A DNA stretch of 64,000 nt from Didymella arachidicola (GCA_016630955.3 CM049996.1:1178001-1242000), one strand, 5' to 3'. Shown: positions 10,372 through 24,000, counted from the first letter of the stretch. Made by a program: numbers and translations. The notes: generated from the letters alone by a model not told the origin.

Positions 10372-12522
10372 GAGGCACTGGTCTCGGTCATCAAGAAGAC
10401 ATGGAGAGGATGAGGGAGAACAAGAGTATATCGACATGATTGCAGCAACATTGCGATACAAGCGATGACTCGACTTGGCGGAACATTTGGTCGGGCGACG
10501 AAAAGTTTGCTGTTTCCTTGTTTCTCTGCGCGCGATCAATTATTAGGCTCACGGAAGGCCACGCAGCCAGAACATGAGAGCATGGAATGGCGAGACTTAC
10601 CATGGCGACCTGGCAGGAGGCACTGACACAGGGTCTTACGGTACCTTCCAGACATGACGATGAATATTCACATGCGTGTCTTTCCCAAACACTTGACCTC
10701 ATAACGTGAAAACCTTCAGCAGAGTTCTCTCCAGCTTCATCTCCTCCGCGCCAATCACTTCCCACAGCCCCGCCAAGTCGACATGTCCACCATCCCGGAA
10801 GCAGTATCCTCCACGGCACCACTTGCCCGACGCTAAGTCACATGATCGACGGTGCATGCGCGCCATCCGGCACCACCTCCCAAGCCAGGCCACTCACAAC
10901 GATCAACAGGCTCTCCTCCCTGTCGATCCAGCATGGTCTGACAGTTGCAGGCGACACCAACCCTGAATCGCACTGGACGCTTCGTGTAGAGCTCCGTGCC
11001 ACTCGGCTAGCGCGCTGTGTGGCGCGCGCCGGCTCTGCTCCGGCGAAGTTTATTTGCACCATGACCCGCGGCCGCAACGTTGGGTTGCGTTGTCCTGCTG
11101 TCATGGCATGACTTCGCCATGTATGCAGTACCGAGCTCCAGATGACATGTCACTCTCCACCTTCTTGACGGTCTCGTGTCGCGTCGTATGCTCCACTAAC
11201 GATGGCAAGACGACACGGCCTAACGGCGAGCGGGCGTTGCAGTGCACCGCCGCGACGCTTGCAGCTGCACGCAATGCCCTAGCCTGCTTGCGCTGGAGAA
11301 AAGCAATTAGCAATTTGGAACGCACCGGGAGGCCCGCAGCCGCACCACTTTTCGGAAAGGCGTAAAACGGTCAGCGAGAGTGAGGTTGCCGCGCTTCAGA
11401 ATGGACCGGCAGCTACTCCGGCAACGCACAGCGTATGAAAAAGAAGACTGCGGTTACGAAGCGTGTGCAGCTCGTAAGACAGTGCGGCGAACGCGTTCAG
11501 CGCACGCGTTAGCCGACCGGATGGAGATATCCGGTCGCAAGAAGCCCGGCGCAGCGAGTTCTGATGCCAGGGATTGGATCAAGATTCATGGGCGATCTGG
11601 TGTTGAGGGCCGCTGATAGGGCGTCATTAAGATGATGTGGCGCCCGGCAATACGCTGTAGATCATGATTAACCTGCGAGTCAGATGTCGCAGTGGGAAGT
11701 ATTGGTAGGCTGGAGAGTAGGGATGCAAATAATTCTCAATGCCGAGTAAAGCTACAGAGATGAAGGATGCAGATGCAGGACAAGGGTTGCTGAGAGCGTT
11801 TAAAGATTGGGCCTGTTGCACATCACGCACATGTCCTGCTGTTGAAACACGCGTGAGAGTCACGGTCAGTAACCGTCTCAGTGAGCACTTGCCGTTCGCT
11901 ACACCCACCCTGCGCTTGGACTCCCCAAAGCTTGTTATGTCAGCAGCGAGGTCAGCATTGTGTCTCGTATATGCAGTGTGATATCTATCAATTGAGATTC
12001 TTGATTGAATCAGAGCCTCATGTTCTCAATCCTCTATAGGCGTTATTATCAATTATCTATCTAGACCGTCGAAGCATCCGGCAGGCCGCACTCACAAGTG
12101 CGATCACATTTAAAAGACTGGATGACCAAGACATGACCTCGAAAACAGAGGGAAAGGACAATTGGAACGTCGAAGGCCAACCAGCAAAAGGTGCCTCGAG
12201 TCCGTGGAACGCTAGCAGACATTTGTGATGTTTTGCATACCGAGAATCGATGATGCGTTTCTAGTTTCGATAAGGATGCAGATGATGACCGAGTAAAGAA
12301 ATAAATATGTTGCATATGCCCTGTTCGCCGTGAGGCCTCTTGTCTACCGACGCCGTCAGGATGCAAATCTCTTCAATTGCCAGAACGCCAGCAATGCGTT
12401 GTCTTTCCTCGTTGTGTACGCCTGTACGCCGCGAAAGACTTATAAAATCAGAGCCAGGGTATAGCTTCCGTCCAGTCTACAAGGGAGGAAGGAAGCTGGA
12501 TTGATGCACACTTCTAGCGTCG
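10372..12522. other. Gene-poor spacer between the Hsp70-like gene and the velvet gene
   Basis: About 2.15 kb separates two convergent genes. All open frames are under about 145 codons, mostly overlap on opposite strands and show no domain. No repeat, tRNA or transposase signature was recognised. Confidence 0.5.
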
Positions 12523-13584
12523 CTAGCGCGGGACGTTGCTTTCGTAAAAGAATGGGTTATTGATGTAGCCGGTACTGTGGTATGGAGCTGCAGACCCGGG
12601 ATATGCAGAGCTCGAGTTCGGATAGGAAGAGCTCGAGCTCGGGTACGTTGGGCTACCGTACAAGCCGTTGTCACCGACGCTATACCCCGCCCCAGTGTTC
12701 GAAGGGAGGATTCCAGGTGAGGTCATGAGTGACGAAGAGGGGTGACCCACCATGTTCGAGTGGCTCATCATGCTGTACGGGGTATTGAGGGAGGGCGACT
12801 GCCCGACAGCGGGATACGACGGGTATGAGCGCTTATAAGGAGGCTGGGCACCGTATGATTGCTCCAGGGCCGAGTGGCTTGGGGTATTGGTTTGGCTGTT
12901 TGAGCTGTACGTGTTCTCCTGCTTGATAGGTGAATGCTCTCCACCTTCGTAGGAAGAAGGATACTCGTTGGGAAGGCTTGCGTGAGCTTGTGCAATGCTG
13001 ACGGGGCTATCGTATTGGAACGAGCGTTTGCTACCAGCTGCCGTTCTGGCCTCTTTACGCAGTCGGAGGCGGACGCCTTGGTCGGCGATACAGCGACTAA
13101 GAGATGTGGATTCCTCCATGCCTTTGAAGTCTTTGGGCGGCAACACACTGAACTTGTCACTGAAGCAGCTCGAGAGGTATTGTGCCCGACCATCCGCTGG
13201 GTTGTATTCCCACATGCTAAAGTGGAGCCTGAAGTTTCCCGGCAGTCTTACAGAGATGTCGCCGAAGACAAACAGACCGACCTCGAGGTTACTGGTGTCT
13301 TTGAGCCGATGTAGCGAGGATGTAAGAGTCCCTGCTAACGATTCGCGTCCCGGTAGAGGCTCATCTCGATCAGCCTTGTACAAGCTGACATGCATGAACA
13401 GGTACGGGTTCTGGAGGAAGTTTTTCTGGGGATCTTGTTGTTGCTTGACGTCAAGCTGAACGATGGGAGGTGGGTCGACCGCTTTACGGGCTTTCTCTTT
13501 GCCCTTGGCCACGACCAGAGCCTCGTGAGGCTGCTGTCTGACATGGAGGTGGTAGCTGTTACGGGCGTAGCCGATGAGCGACAT
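12523..13584 (-). CDS. vosA: Velvet-domain regulator, VosA-like
   Basis: A single open frame from the ATG at 13584 (context CGCC-ATG) encodes 353 residues; the frame extends upstream only to a GTG. The velvet domain spans about residues 10-185: YHLHVRQQPHEALVVAKGKE, VDPPPIVQLDV, QNPYLFMHVSLYKADRDEPL, LAGTLTSSLHRLKD, GLFVFGDISVRLPGNFRLHF. These blocks are closest to VosA-type velvet proteins (spore viability and trehalose control in Aspergillus, nuclear, NF-kB-like DNA binding), rather than VeA or VelB. The C-terminal half is low-complexity Ser/Pro/Tyr-rich, usual for VosA. An upstream 5' exon cannot be excluded. The paralogue assignment rests on motif memory. The main uncertainty is VosA versus VelC. 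Confidence 0.8.
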   Translation of the reverse strand: MSLIGYARNSYHLHVRQQPHEALVVAKGKEKARKAVDPPPIVQLDVKQQQDPQKNFLQNPYLFMHVSLYKADRDEPLPGRESLAGTLTSSLHRLKDTSNLEVGLFVFGDISVRLPGNFRLHFSMWEYNPADGRAQYLSSCFSDKFSVLPPKDFKGMEESTSLSRCIADQGVRLRLRKEARTAAGSKRSFQYDSPVSIAQAHASLPNEYPSSYEGGEHSPIKQENTYSSNSQTNTPSHSALEQSYGAQPPYKRSYPSYPAVGQSPSLNTPYSMMSHSNMVGHPSSSLMTSPGILPSNTGAGYSVGDNGLYGSPTYPSSSSSYPNSSSAYPGSAAPYHSTGYINNPFFYESNVPR

Positions 13585-16500
13585 GGCGTGCAGATGTTCC
13601 ACAGACACGTGTCGTCTGGCTGGCGAGCGCGAGGATCAGGTGCCTGGTTGACACGACCGTACTTGGAGGCTGGGCGAGGGTTTGTCGGTGATGTCGTCCA
13701 ACTTCGCGACGCCGTCGAGGATCGAGGAATGTGCGGGTGGGAGCGGTCTAGAGTAGAGGTAGTCGCTGACTGAGACCAGAGAAAAGACTCAGGGCAGCGT
13801 TTGTCTGTGGTAATCTCTAAAACTGTCCAGAAGAAAAATGAACACGGCGCGGCTGCGTGCGTGAGAAGAAAAGGTACTGCTCCACTGAACTGCCTGTGAT
13901 CCGTGGGTGGCCTTGGAAACCCTGGAGCAACAACGAAGGGTGAGCGGGGACGTAGTGACGAGCCACTTCCATGAGCGCTTTCCCTGGTTTCTTGATCAGG
14001 CAGTGGTGATGCACCAATGACTTCGTCGACAGTTCCTTTCTGGCTTATCGATCAATCGAGCGTGATGGTCCCGTTCCAAATGAGCCCCTCCACGCAATCG
14101 CCAGCTCCAGATTGAGGTCGTAGCTCGGGGCGAACCAGATTATAGACGGTCTTGTGGTACAGGTCCTTCCATGGAATAAAGGGCAACACTGTTCGTACGC
14201 GAATGAGCGACCAGGTAAACGCGCTGCGCCTGCACCGTTGAGCACACTGCAGAGCTCTGTCGAATTCAACCGTGGTCGAGACCTCTCCCAGTCGTCCACG
14301 CCGCGGCGCGTCTCCCAACGCCTTTTGACGATGGCACTGCACCTACACAAACGGCCGGTGTAGCAGTTTCTCAGTGGGTTTTGCGGTCTTCCAGAAGAAT
14401 ATACATGAGGTCGCGAGAGTTGAATGCACAGCACAGTGGATCCTCAGGCGGCCTTGCCTCTGGATGAACGAAGAAATTGTACAGTCTGATGTGGGTTGAA
14501 GCTGCTCGGCTGCGGGACCGAACCGTGGTAGAGTGGTGCCTTAAAGCCTGGGGACAAAGGTGGTGGCCGTTGGAAGCTTTCCGCAAGATAGCGCAACGCA
14601 AGCACGACAGTGACCGAGGAGATACGTAGGCGTAGGCACAAATCGTGTGCAACCTGCAACTTATGCAGGGTGAGAGTGAAGGACGAGGGGTAGAGAGAAA
14701 CGCGAGGCTCACTCTCGGCTACCGCAAAGACCAGCTTGAAGGGGAAATATTGCACTCGATAGTTGAGTTGCAGAAGTACCTCCGAATAGCGTTTGAGCCG
14801 GGGCCCTCCGCTGTTGTCCTATGGCCTTGCGCGAGAGCTGCCAGACGCGAAGCTGGATCGCCGCTTTGACTCTAGTGTCAAAGTTCAACGGGCGCCGAGC
14901 TGCTTGAACGCCACGACGATCTTTAGCTGTTCGATCTCCGACTAGCAGGTCCCGTTCGCTACCAGTTTCGGCGAGCTAGTGGAAACGCAAAGGCGGCGTG
15001 AAGTGTGGCAGGGAACCTCCGTGCATGTCAGGTTTCGTGCAGGTTGACTCTTCTCTGCACTGCCGTGGCCTTCACCCTTACACCTTTTCCTGATCAAAGT
15101 CTGACTTACTGAGGTTGTTCTCTTATCCGTGTCAATATCGCTGCTTGGAAGCCCTCATCTGAGAAACGACGCCAGCGTTGACTTGCACGATCAGCTCGGA
15201 TGGCTTAGTCGCAACAAGCGTCAATCAACCTGATGGTGCAATGATCGTAGAGGACCTTGCCGAGGTCAGTCAAGGCCTGTACGCTGGAGTGCCTGCGCAG
15301 AAGGCCAAGTGCACCGATAATGCTGAGAGCGGCGACTGGAGGCCGTCACGAGCTTAACCAACCTCGAAGCGGCCTGGCTATTTGGAAGAAACTATCTCTA
15401 CTCACAGTCAAAGTACATTCCAGAAGCAAATCGTCGTCAATACGGAGGCCGATCGAGAGGAGAGATGATGCGAGCTTCACGAGCTGTGCCGCGTCGACTC
15501 TGCTCCGGGAGTCAAGGCTACCCTTGGATGCTCTACCCCAGCCGGAATCCAGGGCCGGTGCGGGTCGCTGAGTACATGGCTAACTGTCGATGCTAGACCT
15601 GACCTGCAGGCCATCATTCTCAGTCCTGTTCCTCTCGAACACATACCGCGCATCTGCACGACACGACACCCGCGACACGTTCACCGAACACCGCCTACAT
15701 CGAACGACCAGGTCATGGCCACGATGAATGTGGCATGGATTCAAACACACACCGTGCGGCTAGATCGCATCTTCAGCATTGTTCCTAAGTACGCTTTGAG
15801 GCAGACATTGCGGTCGAGATCTTCTATGAGTAGCTATGACAGCTGCAGTATGCTTTTGATACACAGCATAGGACGGTAATGGTTAGTGCGACAGCTATTC
15901 ACTGCAAGCTCTTATCGAGACGACGCGATGGCGCGACCCAAAAGGCTGGCCGCTGGGCATAACGTGCTCTACAGTCTTGACAAATGTGCGGCTGTCGCGC
16001 ACGGCCTGTTGTGCCGGGGACAAAGGGAGACGGATCTGGTGATAGCGCTCAATAATGCCAGATGTGAGCGGAGAGACGATCGGCGGCGACTCTCACGGTG
16101 GCTGGGCTCGCCATGCGCGAAAAAGCCACTAGCTGCCCCGTCCGCATACGGCTGATTTCTACGACGTTACACGACCCTCTCGCCCTACGCGTCCCCGCTG
16201 GCAACCACCTTGCAACGGCACTTTCTGCAAAACAACACCATCAGCGCCGTGCGATATGGCAGCGCGATGGAACGGGAGCCGCTGCCGAAAGCGTTGTGCT
16301 GTCGGCGCCCTTCAGCGGCGTCCGACCTCAGACGGAAATGAAATGTCGACCAGCTTTGGACATGAGATGTCAAGCTGCTTGCCAGCCATCAGCGTTGTGG
16401 TCACTCAATCGCGCGTAGTGGTATTGGCTGAAGCTCCTGCAGATGCAGTGTGACTGCATGCAGCTAATACGGATCAAGGGCGTTTCCTGCAGCCCGCAAC

Positions 16501-18255
16501 GTTTATCCTGACAATGATCCGAGTCAATGCGCGAATCACTATCAGTGCATATTGTTTGTACTGGCTACAGATCTTTTCTGTACATATATTGGGGACCGAT
16601 ACCTTTCAAAAGATTGAACGAATATCGAGTGGCTGCGGTGATGGATGATATGAGCTCGATAGTTCAGATACGGGCATAACGAAAATCACATCTTTGACCG
16701 ATCCAGCAACAACGATAACTTAGTCGATCCATCAGTTTCCGGAAGTGACAATTAATGTGTATACGCAGGCCACTCTGATCACATGAGAATCCGCCAAGTG
16801 TTGTCTCTCCCTTTCTCACGACAGATTGAAATATGACCTAAAGTCGAGTCTCAAGGTCACCGAACAGTCACTAGATTCAGTGTAAGAAATACGTGGGTGT
16901 AATGGATGATCTTCTCAAGCCTTTAAGAGTTTCAATACAGTGTATGGTCATGTCATCCTGGGAGTACATTTGTCTCCTGTTGGATCATATTTCGAAAGAA
17001 GAATACCCTCTCCATTTGTATACCCGACGAACAGAAGTCTGGCTCCCTATACGAAGTATTCTACTGCTAGTCCTCGTGGCTGGCCTTTACTACGCGTAAA
17101 CCTCAGCGCAAAATATGAAACATGCACTGGTGAACTTCCCAAAATATCACACTGAGAGATTCTCACAGAGTTGCCATCCATTCCCTCCTGCTTTCACCTT
17201 CGAAGCTACGTCACTTCTCGCCACACAATCCGTGTGCTTTGTGCTTTAGCCTCACACTCCAATTTCTCTCATCGGTATCATTATGGTTAGCGCACTCTGG
17301 CGTATGCAGGTCACGCTTGCGCGCTTCAGCCTGCAACCGCAGTGCTAGCTAACCTCGACTGGCGTTCCAGCTATATCTGCCCCCTTCGAGTCTGGCCACA
17401 TCGCTCATATCATCGTTCTGGCGGCGTCTTGCTGCTTTTACTGGCGAAGCCCTCGCTTCGTCGCACACTGCTGCAACGGGATTTGAGGAAGGAGTACCCA
17501 GCGAGTGCCTGCTCTCGAAATATCCGCTTGGCATTTGATACAATCAACGCTTCCCAGATGCTATTTTCCTAAGCTCAACTGGGGCGTCATAACATCTGTA
17601 CGTCTGTCGGTTGCGTACGTACCTGGAATGCACGATTGTGGGTCCGCTTTGAGCCAAGAGGGGACTTTCCACATGCCAACCGTCACTGGTTACACGAATG
17701 CGCTACGACCCCTGGAAACAAAGAAAATCTGCACTGCCAGGTTCATTCGGACTGGAGGCCTCCAGGGTCCGAATAGATCTCGACTGAGTCGATTCAGCTT
17801 GACACGAGCACACGACTGGCAAAATCCGCCATGGACCCACCGCTGTCGGCGATGAGGGGTCAAATGATAACAAGATGCTCAAGATCGTCACGCAAATGGA
17901 CGAACAAGATATCAGCAGAGCTTACAGATCGATCGAGCCTTTTGCTGCAGCAGTAGTGCTCTGATATTGCATCTTTCCACATCCAACGGGGGCTCACTTG
18001 TGCTCCCGCTCGCACCCCGCTCGGCATTACCATGGTTTACACCTCAACAGACTGCGGAAGTGCGAGACAACCTCCGGGGATCAAGCCTGACCAGTCCCGC
18101 ACGAAACGCGAAAATTACACGCTACAGCATGCGTGTAAGCTATCGCTCGTTGAGCTTCTCTGCCGCGGGGTACCGCCTTCTCAAGGCCATAGTGGGGAAC
18201 AACGCTCTTGCATTTGAATGATAGTTGCTTTTCCAGTCATTTATATCGATTATGC
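13585..18255. other. Long gene-poor region
   Basis: About 4.7 kb lies between the velvet gene and the P450 with no frame I can support. The longest open frames are about 130 codons and lack domains, Kozak-like starts or neighbouring splice signals. The 5' part should hold the long velvet-gene promoter and leader. Base composition is ordinary, without an obvious AT-rich RIP signature. Degraded mobile DNA or unrecognised non-coding RNA is possible, but nothing visible proves it. Confidence 0.45.
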
Positions 18256-20150
18256 TCACATATTCGTCTCTGATAGCCGGATCATAAGCTTATCGCCCTT
18301 TGGTGGGGCCGTATACGCATCTGACTGCTCGATGCCAGTATCATCGATCACTGCCGTGCTGTAGCTCGAATATAACGCAGCAATGATGTACTTCATTTCT
18401 GGACCAGGTGTCAGTAAAATAACATCGAAAGCGTCGCTGATTGTCGATATTCGCCGCTCTTGTTCATTAAGTGTAACCATCCCGAGATTCCGAAGAAATT
18501 TTGCCAGCCTATCAGCCAACGACAATGACAATGTGATGCCGACCATCAACCCTCTTCGAGAACGCCAGTCCGTGATACCACAGGCACGGAGCCCAACACA
18601 AACGGGTTGGGCTTGCAGACATAGTAGGAGCGGAAAGGGAATTGGGAACTTACGGTACACTGCTAGGTGGGAACCCACACACATTCGCCCACCACTATAA
18701 ATGGTAAGCTCAATCTCACTAACCGAGTTGTAGATGTGTGTACTGACCTGCCGAAAGCCCAAAACCATCTACTTTCCATGTCTTTCCGCTTTTCCTCGTC
18801 AAGCCTATCGAGGTCCAACCACCGCTCTGGCCTCCATTCGCTCGCGCGTTCGTATACTTGCTCGTTCTGATGCAGGATTCCAGCACTGGCGCTGATCCTT
18901 ACACCTCCTGGGACAAAGTACTCGCCGTGTGGACCAAGCTGGCATCCCTGTGACGGTGTGAACCGTGGTTGAGGACCTGGTATAGCAGAGTGCAGGCGCA
19001 AGGTTTCCCAGATCACGGCATGCAAGACCGGCAGTGAGTCCACAACCTTCGGGTCAGGCAGAGTAGGCGACGAAGAAGCGATGAGTCGCGGTGAAAGTGT
19101 TCTGAGCTCCTCTTGCAGGCGGGTCTGGATATCTTTGTGTGTGGAGAGTTCGTGAACAGCGTAGGTGAGCGTGATTGCTGAAGTATCGAAGCCAGCCGCC
19201 AGATGGTCGAGCACCTCACTTGCGATTACAGGCTTCAAGTCGACGGCGCCCACGTCATTCTTCTTCGCGTCCTTCCTGACGGCGGTCGACAGCTGCACAT
19301 ACACTGACGGTGTTTCTTCAAGCTTCACGCTGCTCTGTTGCATTACCTCAGCAGCTCCATCGCACATCGCCTTCGTCCACGCCTCGATCTCCGCATTCGC
19401 ATCGGCGACCCAGGCTGGCGACATGCTGATCCCAAGATAGTTCTTGAGGAAACCTGTGAGTCGCGGATATTCCTGCGGCCAGAAAGTCCATCCATGGCGA
19501 GACTTGTACAGATCCAGGAACCAAGCACACTCTTTAGGCTTGCCAAGCAGATTCGAGCTTGCCTTCAAGCCGAAAATATAGGACGTGACGATATCCATCG
19601 TACTCGCACTGATCAAACTTCCAGCCTCGAACACACCATCAGCGCTGTCGCAAATTGTCGCAAGACGTGGCAGTAGCCTCTCATACAGGATCGTCGATAT
19701 CTGAGCTTGAAGGACCGGGCTTGCAGTCACAACGCTCTTGCTGTAGATGTTGCTCAACATACGCTTCCTTGCTGAATGCGGCTTGTTCAGTCCCGTGGAG
19801 AACATATTGTCGTTTCCAAAGTTGGTAAAGAAGCCATACCAATTGTACCCGCTCTTTGGATCGCGTTTTTCGAAGCCGCCAGCGTAGACGTCTCGGATTC
19901 CGCCTTTGACGCAGTTGACACTGATCTCTTCAGGTCCCAGGCAGACAATCGGACCCAGGCGATCATGAGCGTCCTTGAGCGTAGCATTTTCGATCTTGCG
20001 CCAGCGGATCCAGGATATCCAGAGACCTGTGAACAGCGCCAAAGGGTGCGCAGCGGGGATCTTGCGGACGGGGTTACGAAGGTAGCTCACAACCACCTGC
20101 AGCAGTAGTGTTACTGGGAGCAGTAGCAAAACGGTCGAAAGATTCAGCAT
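18256..20150 (-). CDS. Cytochrome P450 monooxygenase
   Basis: Three exons, complement(18256..18398, 18654..18694, 18748..20150), encode 528 residues, a normal length. It should be an ER-anchored haem monooxygenase. Visible features are an N-terminal membrane anchor (LSTVLLLLPVTLLLQVVVSYL), the I-helix motif (LAAGFDTSAITL), ExxR (ETLR in the K helix), the PERW segment (WRPERWLDLDRL) and, after splicing, the haem loop FGSGGRMCVG with its Cys ligand. Exon 2 is only 41 nt and carries the core of the haem loop. Intron 1 is 53 nt. Intron 2 (18399-18653) is 255 nt, long for this window, but its branch ACTGAC and the join giving AVYQMKYIIAALYSSY are good. Substrate and CYP family are not assigned. 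No biosynthetic backbone gene is adjacent. Confidence 0.92.
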
Positions 20151-21043
20151 AGTAAATGATCACAGATGCAGGTTTCAGCCTGCAGTGAGTTGATAGAAAC
20201 CGCCAAAGTCAAGCTAAACAAACAGTGAGATGAATGAAGATGACGACAACAGAGTCACCCACCACAGATTAAGTTGCAACACCGACTCATCGAAGCCAAG
20301 ACTGAGGATAACATTGCCCATTCAATCCCCAGATGTGACTAATACAAGACCTGATAGCCGTTGTCGGCGCGCGATCGCGTGCACAGGGCGCGTTGGGCGT
20401 GTGTTTCGGGGCCCGCTTATCAGTACGTCACCGCGGATTGCCGCAGGGAAGCACACCTCGAGTCTCTCCACCCGCAATCATCACTGTACAAGATAAGTGC
20501 CACAGCATCACAAACCTTGGGATAATAATGCGAATGCCAAAAAAGCCAGCCAAGATACACTCTACATGCGTGCGGCTCTGTCAAAAGCATCTCAGCATAC
20601 CAGCCAGCCACTAGCCAGCTAGTCGACACCCGCGCTCTGATTGGCTCCACTGTGCTCCCACAGCTCCAAACGCAGCTGTCAACGGGCGCAGCATGCTGTA
20701 ATCTGCCGTGTCGGCTGCGCGCCAGACAGATGTTGTTAGGACAGGATGTAGATGGGAAATCTACCAGAAAAGGTTCTCAAGATGGTGTTGATGCATTAGT
20801 TTGTTCGCCGAACTCCTACTCTGTACGAGTCCCAAGGTATCTCCCTAAAGTGTGGCAATCGAAGAAGCTAAAGCTACAGCGCAACCCCACCCAGCCGAAC
20901 AAAGCGCGGGCGGGTGCGCACAAAACGCCTGGTTACAAATACAATGGCGCCTACTCCAAGACTGTGTCGAGTTTTGCTCGTCGCTGCCTGAATTGGCAAC
21001 GTGTTGACAGGGTACACCTCGGGTGAGCGCAGTTCGCGGCATC
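20151..21043. other. Spacer upstream of the P450 gene
   Basis: These 893 bp separate the P450 start from the 3' end of the MYST acetyltransferase gene, both on the minus strand. It should hold the P450 promoter and the acetyltransferase terminator. No supportable gene was seen. Confidence 0.5.
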
Positions 21044-24000
21044 CTATGCCCCTCCCATTACTATGTCGTCGTCTTCTTCGCCCTCGGCGTCGACATCCAT
21101 TTCTTCGTCGGGTTCACCCTCAGCGTCTTCGTCTTCGTCGTAGTCACCGTCGGCATCGCCATCGGCGTCTACGTCCTCAATCTCTTCGTGCTCCTTCTGT
21201 TCTTCCTCGACCGGCATGACCCTGCCCTTGCCTTGATGGCTGTTAGTGATGACCACCCGTGGGTGCACGCGCGGACTCTCCCCAGAGCTGTGGGAGCTCC
21301 TTGTACTCCTGCCATTCGTGACGATAGCCTTGACTTCGCCGCTATCTTCCAGGTCTTCGCCGTTGGTAACGCTTTCGCCCAGCCTGCTACGCGTACGGCG
21401 AACAGAGACGGTCGCAGGGGTCCTGGCACCCTTCCGTGAGGGCGAGTCTCGACGTGATCGTATGGGTGAGAGCTGTTGCATTCTCGACACAGGCTCGGTA
21501 TGTATGGCGAGCGGCGTGCTGCGAATCCGATTGGGCGTGCTCGTGCGCCGTCGCGCACCGAAAGGCCGTCCGGGACGTCTCTTGTGAGCAGCGGCTCCTG
21601 GTATCGGTGGGAAGATCTCGTACCGCGTGGGTGGTATGGTGGCCCCGACACTCGTGATGGCAGACCCTGCGAGTGCTATCATAGATCCGTTGGCAAGAGG
21701 AGTGTCAGCACCGGTACCTGCTGGAGCTGGAGAACACTCATCGACAGCGTCATCGAGAGGGATATCCGGGCCATTGTCTGCTTCGTTCGACGTGGGACCC
21801 GTCTCTTCCAGAGGCGTGCCGTTCGCCTTCGCAAGTGCGGCATCCATTTGCACACCTTCTTCAGGTTCAGGCTTCTCCTGTTCCTCCACCTCGTCACGTT
21901 GCTGGACCGTTTGCAAGGCCGGCCCGTCTTCGTACTGGCCGAAGCGACCCATAACGTATGGTGTCCAGACAAGACACTCAGGCTTGATGGCAGGGTTCCC
22001 AGCCGCCAGGCACTTCTCAATGTACTGTTTGAAGTAGCTGATATCCAGACGGAACGCATACTTCTTCGTGACAGGGTCACGGACGAGCGCGCGAAGACCT
22101 TCAAGTGCGGACACAATGTCATCCGCAGTCATACCCGTGCGCTCCGAGATGGCGGCGACACTGATGGGCCCCTTCTGATTCAGTAGTTCCTGGCAAAGCA
22201 GTAATCGCCAGTACTTCCGATAGCTCACCAAGCCCATGTCACTGAGCGGTTTCTCTGGGCTGCCGGTCTTCTTTTCTACTCGGGTGAGCAGATAAGAGAA
22301 TTCGATCAGATATTGCCCGTAGCCTTTGCGCTGATGTATCGGCAGCACAAGGATACAAGATACATTGTTGAGCGAGCTGGGTCGCTTTTCCTTGGAGAAG
22401 TATCCCACGAAATGGCAGCCATAATCGTTGTTCTCCGTCATGACATAGAACAAGAACGGTTCTACATCATAATACAGTGTCTTGGAGCCCAAGAATAGCT
22501 TGGCAAGAAGACAGAGATTCTGACAGTAGACAGGGTTCTTCCGCCCGTCGACTTCGAAGAAGGAGTACTTGCCGTCGCGGTAGATCTCGTCACCGGGCGG
22601 GTGTTTTGCTGGGCATTTCAGCTGCATCGATGTCAGTAGAATTCGCAATAGCCGTTTTGGGAAGCCCACCTTGTGCCGCCACGCAACATAATCAGAGTTC
22701 ATATACTTGAGGCAGAACTCGCAAATATACAAGACCCTGTTTTTGCTGTACTCCTCCGGGTATGGTGCAGCATGCCAAGTTTCAATCTCGTATCCCCCGA
22801 AATTGACGCACTTGATCTTGCTAGCAGCGGCAGCCTGCTTTGAAGGCTTTACGGGCTCGTAATGGGCATAGAGAGCAGCCTGTTTCTCTTTCCAAGCCTC
22901 TTCGGCCTTGACACGCGCATCCTCGAAGCGTTTCCTGTCTGCTTGGGTGGGGTACGTTTTCGAGGTATCTGCGTCTGCTTCAGACAGCACTCCGCCGTAT
23001 GGTTTGCTCTTGCTCTCATCCTCTTTCTCGGTGAAGCCAAGGGTAAATGGCGCAGTAAAATGATGCTGCACTGAGGGGTACTGAGCAACTTCTGGCGACT
23101 CTCTTGCTGCCTCGCGTGCTCGTCGATTGCGCTCCCGTCTTTCTCTGTCACGCTCCCGTCGTCGCTCTTGTCGTTCTTGCTCCAGTGTAAGGACCTTTTT
23201 CTTTGGCTTCTGTGTGACGATCTTTTGGACCTTCTCATTATTCAGGTGGAAAGCCATGATGAGACTGAGACCCTGGGACTCCTCTATCCACGCGAGAGGT
23301 CGCTTGTCCTTCCTTTGAGGCTTTCCAGCACGACGTGCACGCGAAGAGCGAAGTCGTGCCCCTTCGGCATCTGTTTCATTGTGCTCTGCGTCTCCATCGG
23401 TGTCGCCATCGGTTACGGCATTTCTCACAGATGGCCCGGGAGATGACGGTGCTATTGACGGTGCTGCCTCTGACTTCGAGACTTCGGAAGGCCTTCGCTT
23501 CTTTCTAGACGTCCGTGGTTGTGCTGGTGCTGACACTTCTTCATCGTGTGACGCTTTGCGCTTCCGTAATGAGCGTGTACCCTCAGGTGCGTCGTCAGGC
23601 AGAATTAGCTCCTTGAAGATAGAGTGGCTGCTGGGATCTACACCGCGGACTGAAGGAAGCAAGTCCCTAGCAAGCCTTGGAACGGATGAGAGTCTGCGGC
23701 GAGTGATCGACTCCGAACTCTTCCGCTTCTCTTTTTCCTCTTTATCTTCTTCCTGGTGGACATTGTTTTGAATACAGGCACTGCAGCGCCAGTCTTTCGC
23801 ATCTGCCAGTTCGTCAGTCTCGAACAATACTTGTGAAGTAAAGGCCATACCATTCTCAGGGCCAACATCGGGGCTAAGCGTGTTAGCGTCGCGGGCGCAT
23901 TGCCGATGTGCTGCGGGAACAAGACATGTCAGCTACGAGGGTCATCACTCACACCATACAGTAATCTACTCACCGTGATCGCCGCACACAGAGCAGGCAA

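Noticed and set aside
10391..10822. 143-codon minus-strand frame downstream of the Hsp70-like gene
   Set aside because: No ATG-context support, no domain, and overlapping frames on the other strand.
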